DNA of 37,299 bases from Enterovibrio sp042096095. Lineage in GTDB: Bacteria > Pseudomonadota > Gammaproteobacteria > Enterobacterales > Vibrionaceae. The stretch is taken from contig JBELME010000009.1 in the NCBI GenBank assembly GCA_042096095.1, positions 1 through 37,299 on the forward strand, given 5' to 3'. The translations under genes were made by a program, and so were the position numbers. Positions 24,696 through 33,285 of this stretch are shown here, one piece after another. The notes under the pieces are model-generated. The model did no database searches. It worked only from the letters and a program-made list of their open reading frames with translations, and had not been told where the DNA came from. The stretch's first letter is position 1. Each line of letters opens with the position of its first letter.

Positions 24696-25222
24696 AACGT
24701 GTCTCCTTGTTGATGATGGCGCTGGTGCTTTCCGGTTGTGGCAGTGACAAAGGACATGACGACTTAGAGCGTTTTATCAGTAAGACCTATGCTTCGGCAG
24801 AGGTTACTGCAACGCCTTTACCACCTAAGCCGACTTTCTCGCCGCTAGCATTTGCACCGCCGGTGAAAACTGATCCTTTTGTGTTGCCCATGGCGACGGA
24901 AGAAGAAGCGTTGGCGAAAGGTGATTGCTGGCAACCAGAACGTTTATCGACAAATGATCCTCTCGAACGCTTTGAACTGTCGTCTTTGACGTTTAAAGGC
25001 GTTATCGGCGGACCGGGCAGCTATTGGGCACTGGTGGCATCGCCGGACAACAGTATTCACCGTGTTGGCATTGGCCGCATGCTTGGCAGCAATCGCGGAC
25101 GTGTTGATAGCATCAGCCAGCAAACGCTATCGCTGACAGAGCACCTGCCTGATGGGCTGGGGTGTTGGCAAGTACGAAACGTCAGATTGGCACTTAATAA
25201 CAAACATAAGGGTACAGAATGA
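24692..25222 (+). CDS. pilP: Type IV pilus lipoprotein PilP
   Basis: PilP is an inner-membrane lipoprotein that links PilNO to the secretin PilQ. The 176-residue protein has a signal peptide ending in the lipobox LSGC (Cys16). A Pro-rich extended region (about 40-80) follows, then the C-terminal beta domain with LTFKGVIGGPGSYWALVASPDNSIHRVGIG. It overlaps pilO and pilQ by four bases each. Confidence 0.94.
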   Translation: MKRVSLLMMALVLSGCGSDKGHDDLERFISKTYASAEVTATPLPPKPTFSPLAFAPPVKTDPFVLPMATEEEALAKGDCWQPERLSTNDPLERFELSSLTFKGVIGGPGSYWALVASPDNSIHRVGIGRMLGSNRGRVDSISQQTLSLTEHLPDGLGCWQVRNVRLALNNKHKGTE

Positions 25223-26964
25223 AAAGCCTGAGGAAGGGATGCCAAGGCAAGCTAATGAAAAGGAGGCAGGTGCTAAGCGTGGCGTCACTTTTTTTCTTTT
25301 CTTCCTTTGCGTTAGCATCCAATGAACTACAACAGATTGATGTCAGCAAAAATGAAGAAGGGAGTACGTTGTTTTCGTTGACCTTGGCTGACAATGCAGT
25401 GGTTACTGATTTTAAAAAGAACAAACAAAGCTTAGAGGTCAGCCTTAAGGATACGCGGGTAATTGACAACTTAGTGGGTTCAAAAAGCTTGCAAGGATTG
25501 AGTGAAAATGCGCTATCGATGGCGGTTGAATCACGCGACGATGATGCTTGGCTAAACATCGCGACGCAAAATGACTTTGCTTATGATTATTACCAAAGCA
25601 ACAATATATTGACTGTTGAACTTGCCCCGCAAGCCACCGTGGTAAAGAGCAACACGAAGAAAAGCAAAGTCGCATCAGGCAATTCACATATCTCGATTAA
25701 CTTCCAAGACATTCCCGTGCGCTCTGTCCTGCAGATGGTTGCCGAGCACAATGGCTTCAACTTGGTGGTGTCTGACAGCGTCGACGGTAGCTTAACCTTG
25801 CGTCTCGATGATGTGCCGTGGCAAAAAGCACTGGATACCATCTTAAAAGTGAAAGGGCTCGATAAGCGAAAAACGGGCAACATCTTGTTGGTGGCGCCTA
25901 AAGCTGAATTGGATGAACAAGAACGCTTGGTGCTTGAAAAGCGTCGTCATGAAAGAGAACTCGCATCACTGCGCTCTGAAGTGATCCAGATTAAATATGC
26001 CAACGCGGAAGATCTGAAAACCTTGTTAGACGGCGGAGACGATGACGAAGATGAAGGTATCAGTTTGTTGTCTGAGCGAGGCAGTCTGGCGTTTGATCCC
26101 CGCACCAACGCACTGGTGATAAAAGATCTGTCTGACAACATTGAGATCATAAAATCACTGATTGAGACCTTGGATGTGCCTGTTGATCAGGTTGAGATTG
26201 AAGCGCGTATCGTGACCGTTGATGAAGGGACATTGGAAGAAATTGGTGTGCGTTGGGGGGTAAGTAACCAAAACGGTAACTTCTCAACCAGCGGCAGTAT
26301 TGAAGGAAATTTACAGCACTCTGATCGCACCGACATGGGTGGCGATGGTGAACAAGATGCACTGAATGTGGATGACATGCTTAACGTTAATTTGGCTGCA
26401 ACCAGCCCAAATGCAGCGAGCATTGCATTCCAAGTCGCAAATCTGGGTAAAGATTTGTTGCTCGATCTTGAGCTTTCCGCACTGCAAGCGGAGTCTCGTG
26501 CTGAAATCATCTCCAGCCCGCGTCTAATCACAACAAATAAACGCGCGGCGTATATCGAACAAGGTACTGAATTGCCTTACCTTGAAGCGTCGTCGAGCGG
26601 TGCTGCTGCGGTGTCTTTTAAGAAAGCGGTATTGAGCTTGGCAGTGACGCCACAGATTACGCCAGACAGTAAACTGGTGCTGGATTTGGAAGTGACCCAA
26701 GATAAACCTGCAGGCACAGTAAAAGCCGGCACGGGTGAAGCCATGGCGATAAACACGCAGCGAATCGGCACGCAAGTGCTGGTCAATGATGGCGAAACCG
26801 TGGTGCTCGGTGGTATTTACCAGCACGAAATGATGGAAGGCGTGGATAAAGTGCCATTGCTTGGTGATATTCCTGGATTGGGTCAACTCTTCCGCCGTAA
26901 CTACGAAACCATGGGTAAACGAGAGCTATTAATCTTTGTTACACCAAGAATTGTTACCCAGTAA
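25219..26964 (+). CDS. pilQ: Type IV pilus secretin PilQ
   Basis: PilQ forms the outer-membrane channel for the pilus. The 581-residue protein has an N-terminal signal (hydrophobic VLSVASLFFFSSFALAS). An AMIN-type domain (about 35-125) follows, then an STN domain (ISINFQDIPVRSVLQMVAEHNGFNLVVSD), a secretin_N domain (about 245-320), and the secretin core. The core signature includes VNDGETVVLGGIYQHE and PLLGDIPGLGQLFRR. Start 25219 has TAAGGG six bases ahead and overlaps pilP by four bases. An internal ATG at 25255 is possible. Only one AMIN-like domain is seen. Confidence 0.95.
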   Translation: MKSLRKGCQGKLMKRRQVLSVASLFFFSSFALASNELQQIDVSKNEEGSTLFSLTLADNAVVTDFKKNKQSLEVSLKDTRVIDNLVGSKSLQGLSENALSMAVESRDDDAWLNIATQNDFAYDYYQSNNILTVELAPQATVVKSNTKKSKVASGNSHISINFQDIPVRSVLQMVAEHNGFNLVVSDSVDGSLTLRLDDVPWQKALDTILKVKGLDKRKTGNILLVAPKAELDEQERLVLEKRRHERELASLRSEVIQIKYANAEDLKTLLDGGDDDEDEGISLLSERGSLAFDPRTNALVIKDLSDNIEIIKSLIETLDVPVDQVEIEARIVTVDEGTLEEIGVRWGVSNQNGNFSTSGSIEGNLQHSDRTDMGGDGEQDALNVDDMLNVNLAATSPNAASIAFQVANLGKDLLLDLELSALQAESRAEIISSPRLITTNKRAAYIEQGTELPYLEASSSGAAAVSFKKAVLSLAVTPQITPDSKLVLDLEVTQDKPAGTVKAGTGEAMAINTQRIGTQVLVNDGETVVLGGIYQHEMMEGVDKVPLLGDIPGLGQLFRRNYETMGKRELLIFVTPRIVTQ

Positions 26965-27013
26965 GTGTTTACGCTTCATGCGGTTAAAAACCTAAATTGA
27001 AGGAAAAGACCTC

Positions 27014-27055
27014 AATGGCTGCAAACGGGACCAAATGTCCGTTTCAGCCATTTTT
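27014..27055 (+). terminator. Terminator of pilMNOPQ
   Basis: AATGGCTG (27014-27021) pairs with CAGCCATT (27045-27052). A further six pairs form inside, past a bulged base (AAACGG with CCGTTT), and a T-run follows. It separates pilQ from aroK despite their common orientation. Confidence 0.85.
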
Positions 27056-27110
27056 CCTTTCAAACATCGGGCCTTATAGAATTTAAAGCGACGCTTGGGT
27101 GTATTTTAAG

Positions 27111-27140
27111 TTGCCAAAAGGCATGGTGACCTGAGATAAT
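27111..27140 (+). promoter_or_regulatory. Candidate aroK promoter
   Basis: TTGCCA (27111-27116) is followed after 18 bases by GATAAT (27135-27140). The leader to aroK would be about 100 bases and contains a GC-rich hairpin around 27178-27213. Confidence 0.55.
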
Positions 27141-27246
27141 TTTTGGTCTGATCACGAATTATCTGTGAGGAAATTGGCGCCTCGGGCTTTCGATTATGAG
27201 CCTGCGGGCGGTGTTGTTTTCATTAACCGCGCGTAAACTGCTTAAA

Positions 27247-27765
27247 ATGGCTGAAAAACGAAATATCTTTCTTGTAGGTCCAATGGGGGCTGGCAAAAGC
27301 ACAATTGGTCGTCACCTTGCTCAGCAACTACACATGGAATTTTTTGACTCGGACACCGTGATCGAAGAACGCACTGGTGCTGATATCGCATGGGTATTTG
27401 ATGTAGAAGGTGAAGAGGGGTTCCGCGACCGCGAAGAGAACGTCATTAACGATCTGACCCAAAAGCAGGGCATCGTTCTGGCGACCGGTGGTGGCTCCAT
27501 CAAGAGCAAAGAGAGCCGCAACCGTCTGTCTGCTCGTGGCATCGTGGTATATCTAGAAACCACGATTGAAAAACAATTGGCACGTACTCAGCGTGACAAG
27601 AAGCGTCCGTTGCTCCAAACCGAACAACCTCGTGAAGTTCTGGAAGAGTTAGCTGGCGAACGCAATCCTTTGTACGAAGAGATTGCCGACTATGTGGTTC
27701 GCACGGATGATCAAAGCGCCAAAGTGGTGGCTAACCAGATCATTGAACTGCTAGAAGATCACTAA
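27247..27765 (+). CDS. aroK: Shikimate kinase I
   Basis: AroK phosphorylates shikimate in aromatic amino acid synthesis. The 172-residue protein (E. coli 173) starts MAEKRNIFLVGPMGAGKSTIGR with the Walker A loop. It shows the FDSDTVIEERTG shikimate contacts and the lid TQRDKKRPLLQ. Start 27247 gives the family's N-terminus, although its SD is poor. An in-frame ATG at 27196 would add 17 residues that do not belong to the family. aroB follows after 30 bases. Confidence 0.95.
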   Translation: MAEKRNIFLVGPMGAGKSTIGRHLAQQLHMEFFDSDTVIEERTGADIAWVFDVEGEEGFRDREENVINDLTQKQGIVLATGGGSIKSKESRNRLSARGIVVYLETTIEKQLARTQRDKKRPLLQTEQPREVLEELAGERNPLYEEIADYVVRTDDQSAKVVANQIIELLEDH

Positions 27766-27795
27766 GCACTAAATCTCGACGCAAAAAGGTATTCC

Positions 27796-28872
27796 ATGGA
27801 AAGGATTGACGTAAACCTGGGCGATAGAAGTTACCCTATCTCTATTGGGGCCGGATTATTATCTGATCCCGCTTTCTTTACTGATGCTCAGGGCCGCCAG
27901 GTTGTGGTGGTGACAAATGAAACCATCGCACCTTTGTATGCTGAAAAGCTCATGGATACCTTGAAAGAAGCTGGCGGCACGCCAGCTTTGCTCTCACTGC
28001 CTGATGGTGAGCAGTACAAAACCCTCGACACGTTTAATGTCATCAATACTTTCTTGCTAGAAGGTAACTACGCCCGCGACGTGCTTGTCGTGGCTTTGGG
28101 CGGCGGTGTGATTGGTGATGTTGTCGGTTTTGCTGCCGCTTGTTACCAGCGCGGTGTGGATTTTATTCAAGTTCCTACCACCTTACTTTCTCAAGTTGAT
28201 TCGTCTGTTGGCGGTAAAACCGCAGTGAATCACCCGCTTGGGAAAAATATGATTGGTGCATTTTATCAACCTAAAGCTGTGGTGATTGACATCGATGTGA
28301 TGGCAACCCTTCCCGAGCGTGAATTCGCCGCGGGCATTGCTGAGGTAATCAAGTACGGCATCATTGCTGATTTACCTTTCTTTGTGTGGTTGGAAGAAAA
28401 CCTTGAGGCATTAAACGCACTCGACGCTGATGCGTTGGTTTATGCCATCAAGCGCTGTTGCCAAATTAAGGCAGACGTCGTTGCTGAAGATGAGAAAGAA
28501 TCCGGTGTTCGTGCACTGTTGAATCTTGGCCATACTTTTGGGCATGCGATTGAAGCTGAGATGGGGTACGGCAACTGGTTGCACGGTGAGGCTGTTGCGG
28601 CAGGTACTGTCATGGCGGCGCAAACTGCCCACCTTCAACAACTACTTTCGCAAGAAGATGTTAGCCGTATCACTTCCTTGCTTGAAAATGCAAAACTCCC
28701 CGTGAAAGCACCCGCCACCATGGACTATGATGCCTTTATCAAGCACATGAAACGCGACAAAAAAGTGCTTTCCGGGCAACTACGCTTTGTTCTGCCGACC
28801 TCGATTGGGACGGCGGACGTGGTTGCGAACGTTACTACCGAGACGCTTGCAGAGGTCATTGCGACACGTTAA
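27796..28872 (+). CDS. aroB: 3-dehydroquinate synthase
   Basis: AroB converts DAHP to 3-dehydroquinate with NAD and a metal ion. The 358-residue protein shows LPDGEQYKTLDT, VALGGGVIGDVVGFAAACYQRG, the VPTTLLSQVDSSVGGKTAVNH nucleotide and substrate region, and metal ligands in LNLGHTFGHAIE and NWLHGEAVA. AAAAGG precedes the ATG. It sits between aroK and damX as in most gammaproteobacteria. Confidence 0.97.
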   Translation: MERIDVNLGDRSYPISIGAGLLSDPAFFTDAQGRQVVVVTNETIAPLYAEKLMDTLKEAGGTPALLSLPDGEQYKTLDTFNVINTFLLEGNYARDVLVVALGGGVIGDVVGFAAACYQRGVDFIQVPTTLLSQVDSSVGGKTAVNHPLGKNMIGAFYQPKAVVIDIDVMATLPEREFAAGIAEVIKYGIIADLPFFVWLEENLEALNALDADALVYAIKRCCQIKADVVAEDEKESGVRALLNLGHTFGHAIEAEMGYGNWLHGEAVAAGTVMAAQTAHLQQLLSQEDVSRITSLLENAKLPVKAPATMDYDAFIKHMKRDKKVLSGQLRFVLPTSIGTADVVANVTTETLAEVIATR

Positions 28873-28884
28873 GCGGGTTTGTAT

Positions 28885-30408
28885 ATGACAGGCTCCCACG
28901 ACATGATTGCGTTGGATTTGGATACCCAGATCCAACTTTTGTCTAGAATTCAATTTCTTACTCGATTTAGTTCTAACCTTGTTCAAGTGACAGGTGAATC
29001 TGGCGCAGGTAAAACCTGGCTGAGTGAACGCTATCTCGAAAATTGGGCAAACGAGCCTAATCAATCTCTCCTAATTTGTAATCCCAGCCAACAGGATGCG
29101 CAACACCGTGCCATCATCCTGCGCCAAATTGTGCGCGATGGTGTGTTCAACGAAAACGATCCTATGCTGCAAAGCCTTGAGTACATGCTCGAAGGCCAAA
29201 GCATTCATACCCTGATTGTCATTGATGAAGCGCACCGATTGAGTGCCACGTTAATCGCAGAACTTTGGGCGCTGGTGACGGAAGCGCAGCAGCGTGACAA
29301 TTGGCAAATCAACGTATTGTTGTTTAGCTTGCGTGGTAAGTTAAACAAATGGCTGCAGAAAGTATCGTATGGTCAAGGGGTTAAACCGCTTGAGCTAGAA
29401 ATCAGCCCGCTCGCAGAAAACGAGCGGGAAATGTTTATTGAAGTCATGATGGTGAGTCGCCAACTTGATGCGGCACAGCGACGCGCACTCAAACAAAAAG
29501 CCGCACTATTGCCACCTTTACCCGGTGCCCTGAAAGGGCTTGAGCAGCAGGAGACATCTTCGATGGAAGAAAAAAAACGTCGTTCGTTACTCCCTTTACT
29601 GATACTTGCTTTCCTCCTTTTGGTCGCGGGCGTGGGCATTGTTTGGTGGACACTGACACAACAATCGACGGAAAACGTGGAAGCCGCAGACGTTATTCCT
29701 GATGGTGTGAAAGAGCTGTCAGAGTTGCTTGACGAAAAAGAAGCGGAAATGGCCAAGCAAAATGCTGCCAATGCTGACGGCGACGAGACGACCGTGCTGG
29801 ATGCGGATGCTGTCGACGACAATATCGCGCTGCCGGAAGATCCAACGGTGGAAGGGATGACGGTGGGTCGCCGTGATGAAAACCGCCGCATCGTGGTACC
29901 AGATCGCGTGGTTGATGCCATTATCGACGACCAAGCCATTGGTGGTGATGGAACGGCAGCCGTTGATGAAGTCTTGATCCCAGAGCTTTTAGAAGAAAAC
30001 TCGGTGCCAGCAACGACAGTCTCTGAAGATGCGCAAGCGGCAGAATCTGCCGTAAATACCGAGCAAGCGCCAGAACCACTGGCTCCTGCACCTCAAGCGG
30101 TGAACGTAACGCTTTCAAATGCGGAGTTGTTGGCCATCTCAGACACGCGCTACGCACTGCAGCTTGCAGCATTGCAGTCAAAAGCGGCGGTGGTTGATTT
30201 CCTTCAACAGTACGACATCGAAAACATAGCACGTGTTTATGAGACGGTACGTAACGATGAAGCGTGGTACATGATCCTGATTGGGGACTATCCATCAGTG
30301 AATGCCGCACGACGCGCTGAACTTGAATTGTCAGCCAATGTTCGTCGTTTGACGCCTTGGGTGAAATCATTCGCGCAAATCCATAAAGAGCTTGCGCTTG
30401 CCAACTAA
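28885..30408 (+). CDS. damX: DamX: ATPase-like domain plus SPOR domain cell-division protein
   Basis: DamX localises to the division septum through its SPOR domain, which binds denuded glycan. The 507-residue form has a cytoplasmic AAA/ExeA-type P-loop domain (Walker A GESGAGKT at 37-44, Walker B TLIVIDEAH at 109-117). One membrane helix follows (about 233-255), then an acidic, Ala/Pro-rich periplasmic linker (about 260-410) and a C-terminal SPOR domain (about 412-500, YALQLAALQSKAAVVDF). In E. coli the cytoplasmic part is a disordered segment without an ATPase. The P-loop form is the version found in vibrios. The ATG at 28885 is used. It starts 12 bases after aroB. Confidence 0.92.
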   Translation: MTGSHDMIALDLDTQIQLLSRIQFLTRFSSNLVQVTGESGAGKTWLSERYLENWANEPNQSLLICNPSQQDAQHRAIILRQIVRDGVFNENDPMLQSLEYMLEGQSIHTLIVIDEAHRLSATLIAELWALVTEAQQRDNWQINVLLFSLRGKLNKWLQKVSYGQGVKPLELEISPLAENEREMFIEVMMVSRQLDAAQRRALKQKAALLPPLPGALKGLEQQETSSMEEKKRRSLLPLLILAFLLLVAGVGIVWWTLTQQSTENVEAADVIPDGVKELSELLDEKEAEMAKQNAANADGDETTVLDADAVDDNIALPEDPTVEGMTVGRRDENRRIVVPDRVVDAIIDDQAIGGDGTAAVDEVLIPELLEENSVPATTVSEDAQAAESAVNTEQAPEPLAPAPQAVNVTLSNAELLAISDTRYALQLAALQSKAAVVDFLQQYDIENIARVYETVRNDEAWYMILIGDYPSVNAARRAELELSANVRRLTPWVKSFAQIHKELALAN

Positions 30409-30443
30409 CCTTACCTTCACTTTGATTGGGGCGTGAATTTACG

Positions 30444-30472
30444 CTGATTGATGGCTAAAAATGAGATACAAT
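30444..30472 (+). promoter_or_regulatory. Weak candidate dam promoter
   Basis: TACAAT (30467-30472) is a good -10 element, 17 bases after a poor -35 CTGATT (30444-30449). Read-through from damX is also likely, because no terminator is seen between the genes. Confidence 0.35.
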
Positions 30473-30512
30473 CCGCCCCCTTTCAAGCAGCAGTGGTAGT
30501 GGATACACATTA

Positions 30513-31346
30513 ATGAAAAAGCATCGCGCCTTTCTGAAGTGGGCCGGAGGGAAATACTCTCTGGTTGAAGACATCCGCAAGCACCTGCCAGAAGGAAAAA
30601 AGCTGATCGAGCCCTTTGTTGGGGCCGGTTCTGTATTTTTGAATACGGACTACGAGCAGTATCGACTGGCTGACATCAACCCAGATTTGATTAATCTCTA
30701 CAACCTCGTTAAGCAATCGCCGGAGCGTTATATCGACGACGCGCGAAAACTGTTTACGCCAGAGTACAATCAAAAACCTGCTTTTCTTGCCATCCGCGAA
30801 GAGTTTAACGCCGCGACCGATCCGTACCTGCGCTCACTGTATTTTCTTTACATGAACCGCCATGGATTCAATGGACTGTGTCGTTACAACAAGAAAGGTG
30901 GCTTTAACGTGCCGTTTGGCTCGTACAAAAAGCCTTACTTCCCTGAAGCGGAACTTGAGTACTTCTCTGAGAAAGCCAAGAAAGCGACGTTTGTGTGTGA
31001 GAGTTATCAGCAGAGCTTTAAAGCGGCGCGTCGTGGTAGCGTGATTTACTGCGATCCACCGTATGCTCCGCTTTCAACCACCGCGAATTTCACCACGTAC
31101 GCAAGTGGCGGTTTTAGTTTGGATGACCAAGCGTTGTTGGGTGAAATTGCGCGTAAAGCGGCCATGGAAAAGAATGTCCCTGTGCTGGTGTCTAACCATG
31201 ACACGCAGCTAACGCGTAGCCTCTATCATGGTGCAGTGCTGAATGTGGTACGCGTAAAGCGCACGATCAGCCGAAATGCGGGTGGGCGTAACAAGGTTGA
31301 TGAGCTGTTAGCGCTGTTCAGTGGCGACAGTCCTGAGTTGCCATAA
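30513..31346 (+). CDS. dam: DNA adenine methyltransferase (GATC)
   Basis: Dam methylates adenine in GATC and is essential in V. cholerae for replication of chromosome II. The 277 residues match E. coli Dam (278). The AdoMet motif is FLKWAGGKYSLVEDI, followed by LIEPFVGAGSVFLNT and the catalytic DPPY (181-184). RHGFNGLCRYNKKGGFNVPFG and TANFTTYASGGF contribute to target recognition. It lies downstream of damX as in enterobacteria. Confidence 0.97.
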   Translation: MKKHRAFLKWAGGKYSLVEDIRKHLPEGKKLIEPFVGAGSVFLNTDYEQYRLADINPDLINLYNLVKQSPERYIDDARKLFTPEYNQKPAFLAIREEFNAATDPYLRSLYFLYMNRHGFNGLCRYNKKGGFNVPFGSYKKPYFPEAELEYFSEKAKKATFVCESYQQSFKAARRGSVIYCDPPYAPLSTTANFTTYASGGFSLDDQALLGEIARKAAMEKNVPVLVSNHDTQLTRSLYHGAVLNVVRVKRTISRNAGGRNKVDELLALFSGDSPELP

Positions 31347-31365
31347 ATAGGCGAAGTGTGGGTGT

Positions 31366-31599
31366 TTATGCTGATATCACCACTGACACGATAGCCATGA
31401 GTCCAAGCACAAAAAGCACCACAAACACCACACCGACAACGATGTAAGGCACCATGCTTGATTGCTTAAAGTCCCGTTGTCGGTTCTTGTCTGATTGCAC
31501 CCCAAACATTGCTGCAAACACACTCTTCACAATATCGGTAAAGCCAACATCTTCTTTCTTATTGTCTGTCTCCGGCATTTTCTCTTCTTCTTGTTTCAT
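31366..31599 (-). CDS. DUF2970 family small membrane protein
   Basis: This 77-residue protein has a charged N-terminus, the motif IVKSVFAAMFGVQSDKNRQRDF that recalls DUF2970, and one C-terminal membrane helix (YIVVGVVFVVLFVLGLMAIVSVVI). Function is unknown. It is convergent with dam, 19 bases apart, with no clear terminator between. ATG 31599 is used. A second ATG at 31578 is equally possible. Confidence 0.75.
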   Translation of the reverse strand: MKQEEEKMPETDNKKEDVGFTDIVKSVFAAMFGVQSDKNRQRDFKQSSMVPYIVVGVVFVVLFVLGLMAIVSVVISA

Positions 31600-31689
31600 C
31601 GCTATTCCACCAGCTTAGCTGACAAACACGCCTCCCCTGTGTGCCATTGGTAAAACTGTTTGCTAATGCTATCTATCAACGCATCTGAT

Positions 31690-31718
31690 AAGACAGGCGA
31701 CGCTCAATCGGGTAGAAT
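31690..31718 (+). promoter_or_regulatory. Candidate promoter for rpe-gph-trpS
   Basis: AAGACA (31690-31695) is followed after 17 bases by TAGAAT (31713-31718), leaving a leader of about 105 bases before rpe. Confidence 0.5.
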
Positions 31719-31829
31719 TGCGCCGACTTTGTTGCGACCCCTAATACGTTTAACGCGCTACCCATTACCCTAAGTTTTTGCGAACCGTACACAGAGACTT
31801 AAGGTAATTGGTATAAGTGAGGCTACAGG

Positions 31830-32504
31830 ATGAAGGATTTTCTTATTGCACCGTCGATCCTTTCGGCGGATTTTGCGCGTTTAGGTGAAGATGTCGACAA
31901 AGTATTGGCAGCAGGTGCTGACGTTGTTCACTTCGACGTTATGGATAACCATTATGTGCCGAACCTGACATTCGGTGCACCTATTTGTAAAGCGCTTCGC
32001 GATTACGGCATCACGGCGCCAATCGACGTGCATTTGATGGTGAAACCGGTTGATCGCATCATCCCTGATTTTGCGAAAGCGGGTGCTAGCATGATCACTT
32101 TCCATGTTGAAGCCAGTGACCATGTTGACCGTACCTTGCAGTTAATCAAAGAGCATGGCTGTAAAGCGGGCGTGGTCTTTAACCCTGCAACGCCGCTGCA
32201 CCACCTTGACCATATCATGGACAAAATCGACATGATCTTGTTGATGTCTGTGAATCCAGGTTTTGGCGGACAGTCTTTTATTCCTGAAACCCTGAATAAA
32301 CTGCGTGAAGTGCGCCGTCGTATTGACGAGAGCGGCCGAGATATCCGCCTTGAAATTGATGGCGGTGTGAAAGTCGACAACATTCGCGAAATCGCAGAAG
32401 CGGGCGCGGATATGTTCGTGGCTGGCTCTGCTATCTTCGGTCAACCCGACTACAAAGCCGTGGTTGATGAAATGCGCGCAGAACTAAGCAAAGTAGGACA
32501 ATAA
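31830..32504 (+). CDS. rpe: Ribulose-phosphate 3-epimerase
   Basis: Rpe interconverts ribulose-5-phosphate and xylulose-5-phosphate in the pentose phosphate pathway. The 224-residue TIM barrel shows APSILSADFARLGED, the metal ligands in VVHFDVMDNHYVPNLTFG and DVHLMV, MSVNPGFGGQSFIPE, and LEIDGGVKVDN. It is followed three bases later by gph. Confidence 0.97.
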   Translation: MKDFLIAPSILSADFARLGEDVDKVLAAGADVVHFDVMDNHYVPNLTFGAPICKALRDYGITAPIDVHLMVKPVDRIIPDFAKAGASMITFHVEASDHVDRTLQLIKEHGCKAGVVFNPATPLHHLDHIMDKIDMILLMSVNPGFGGQSFIPETLNKLREVRRRIDESGRDIRLEIDGGVKVDNIREIAEAGADMFVAGSAIFGQPDYKAVVDEMRAELSKVGQ

Positions 32505-32507
32505 TTC

Positions 32508-33206
32508 GTGACGGTAAGATTTGAAAACATCACATACATCGCATTCGATTTAGATGGAACGCTGGTCGATAGCGTACCTGATCTGGCGGAAGGCATTCGT
32601 ATGGCACTGGCAGATTTCAATCTGCACACCGCGACCGACGATGAAGTGCGTAACTGGATTGGTAACGGTGCTGAAATCATGCTCAAGCGTGCACTTAGCC
32701 AAAGCGTGACGATTAGTCCGGATGTTGATGAATCACTTTATCGCCAAGTGCGTGAGCGTTTCAATTTTCACTATGCCAACAACGGCCATGATAAAACCAT
32801 CGTTTACCCTGGCGTGAAAACCACCCTGGCGGCGCTCAAAGATGCAGGTTATGTATTGGGTATAGTAACCAACAAACCTTATGAGTTTGTTCCAGAGATT
32901 CTGTCTGATTTGGATCTGGCACAGTACTTTACGGATGTGATTGGTGGAGATTCTCTGCCAACCAACAAGCCAAACCCTGAAGGTTTGTTCTCATTGCGTG
33001 ACAAGCATGGCTTAACCGCCGATCAAATGTTGATGGTTGGTGATTCGAAGAACGATATTCTTGCTGCGAAGAATGCAGGTATCGCGTCTTTTGGTCTGAC
33101 ATACGGCTACAACTACGGCGAGCCGATCAGTGATAGTGCGCCAGATAGCGTGGCAGATCACTTTGACCAACTTTTAACGGTTCTCAGTACCGAAAAAACA
33201 GCGTAA
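32508..33206 (+). CDS. gph: Phosphoglycolate phosphatase
   Basis: Gph is a HAD-family phosphatase that removes phosphoglycolate, which can arise from repair of oxidised DNA ends. The 232-residue protein has the catalytic IAFDLDGTLVDS near the N-terminus, the VTNKPYEFVPEIL motif with conserved Thr, and MVGDSKNDILAAKNAG. The start is GTG, three bases after the rpe stop, with AGGA ten bases before. Confidence 0.96.
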   Translation: MTVRFENITYIAFDLDGTLVDSVPDLAEGIRMALADFNLHTATDDEVRNWIGNGAEIMLKRALSQSVTISPDVDESLYRQVRERFNFHYANNGHDKTIVYPGVKTTLAALKDAGYVLGIVTNKPYEFVPEILSDLDLAQYFTDVIGGDSLPTNKPNPEGLFSLRDKHGLTADQMLMVGDSKNDILAAKNAGIASFGLTYGYNYGEPISDSAPDSVADHFDQLLTVLSTEKTA

Positions 33207-33233
33207 ATTAAACCTTCGATTTTCTCGAGCTTA

Positions 33234-33264
33234 CAGCCAGGGTGTGGTCACTCTGGCTGATTTT
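33234..33264 (+). terminator. Hairpin between gph and trpS (weak terminator or attenuator)
   Basis: CAGCCAGGGTG (33234-33244) pairs over 11 positions, including one G-U, with CACTCTGGCTG (33249-33259) around TGGT. It is followed by ATTTTAC. The short T-run suggests at most partial termination before trpS. Confidence 0.5.
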
Positions 33265-33285
33265 ACTGACAGGAACAGAAAGAAC

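Noticed and set aside
27196..27246. Upstream in-frame ATG for aroK
   Set aside because: It would add 17 residues atypical of AroK. The MAEKRNIFLVGP start is the family form, though the SD there is weak.
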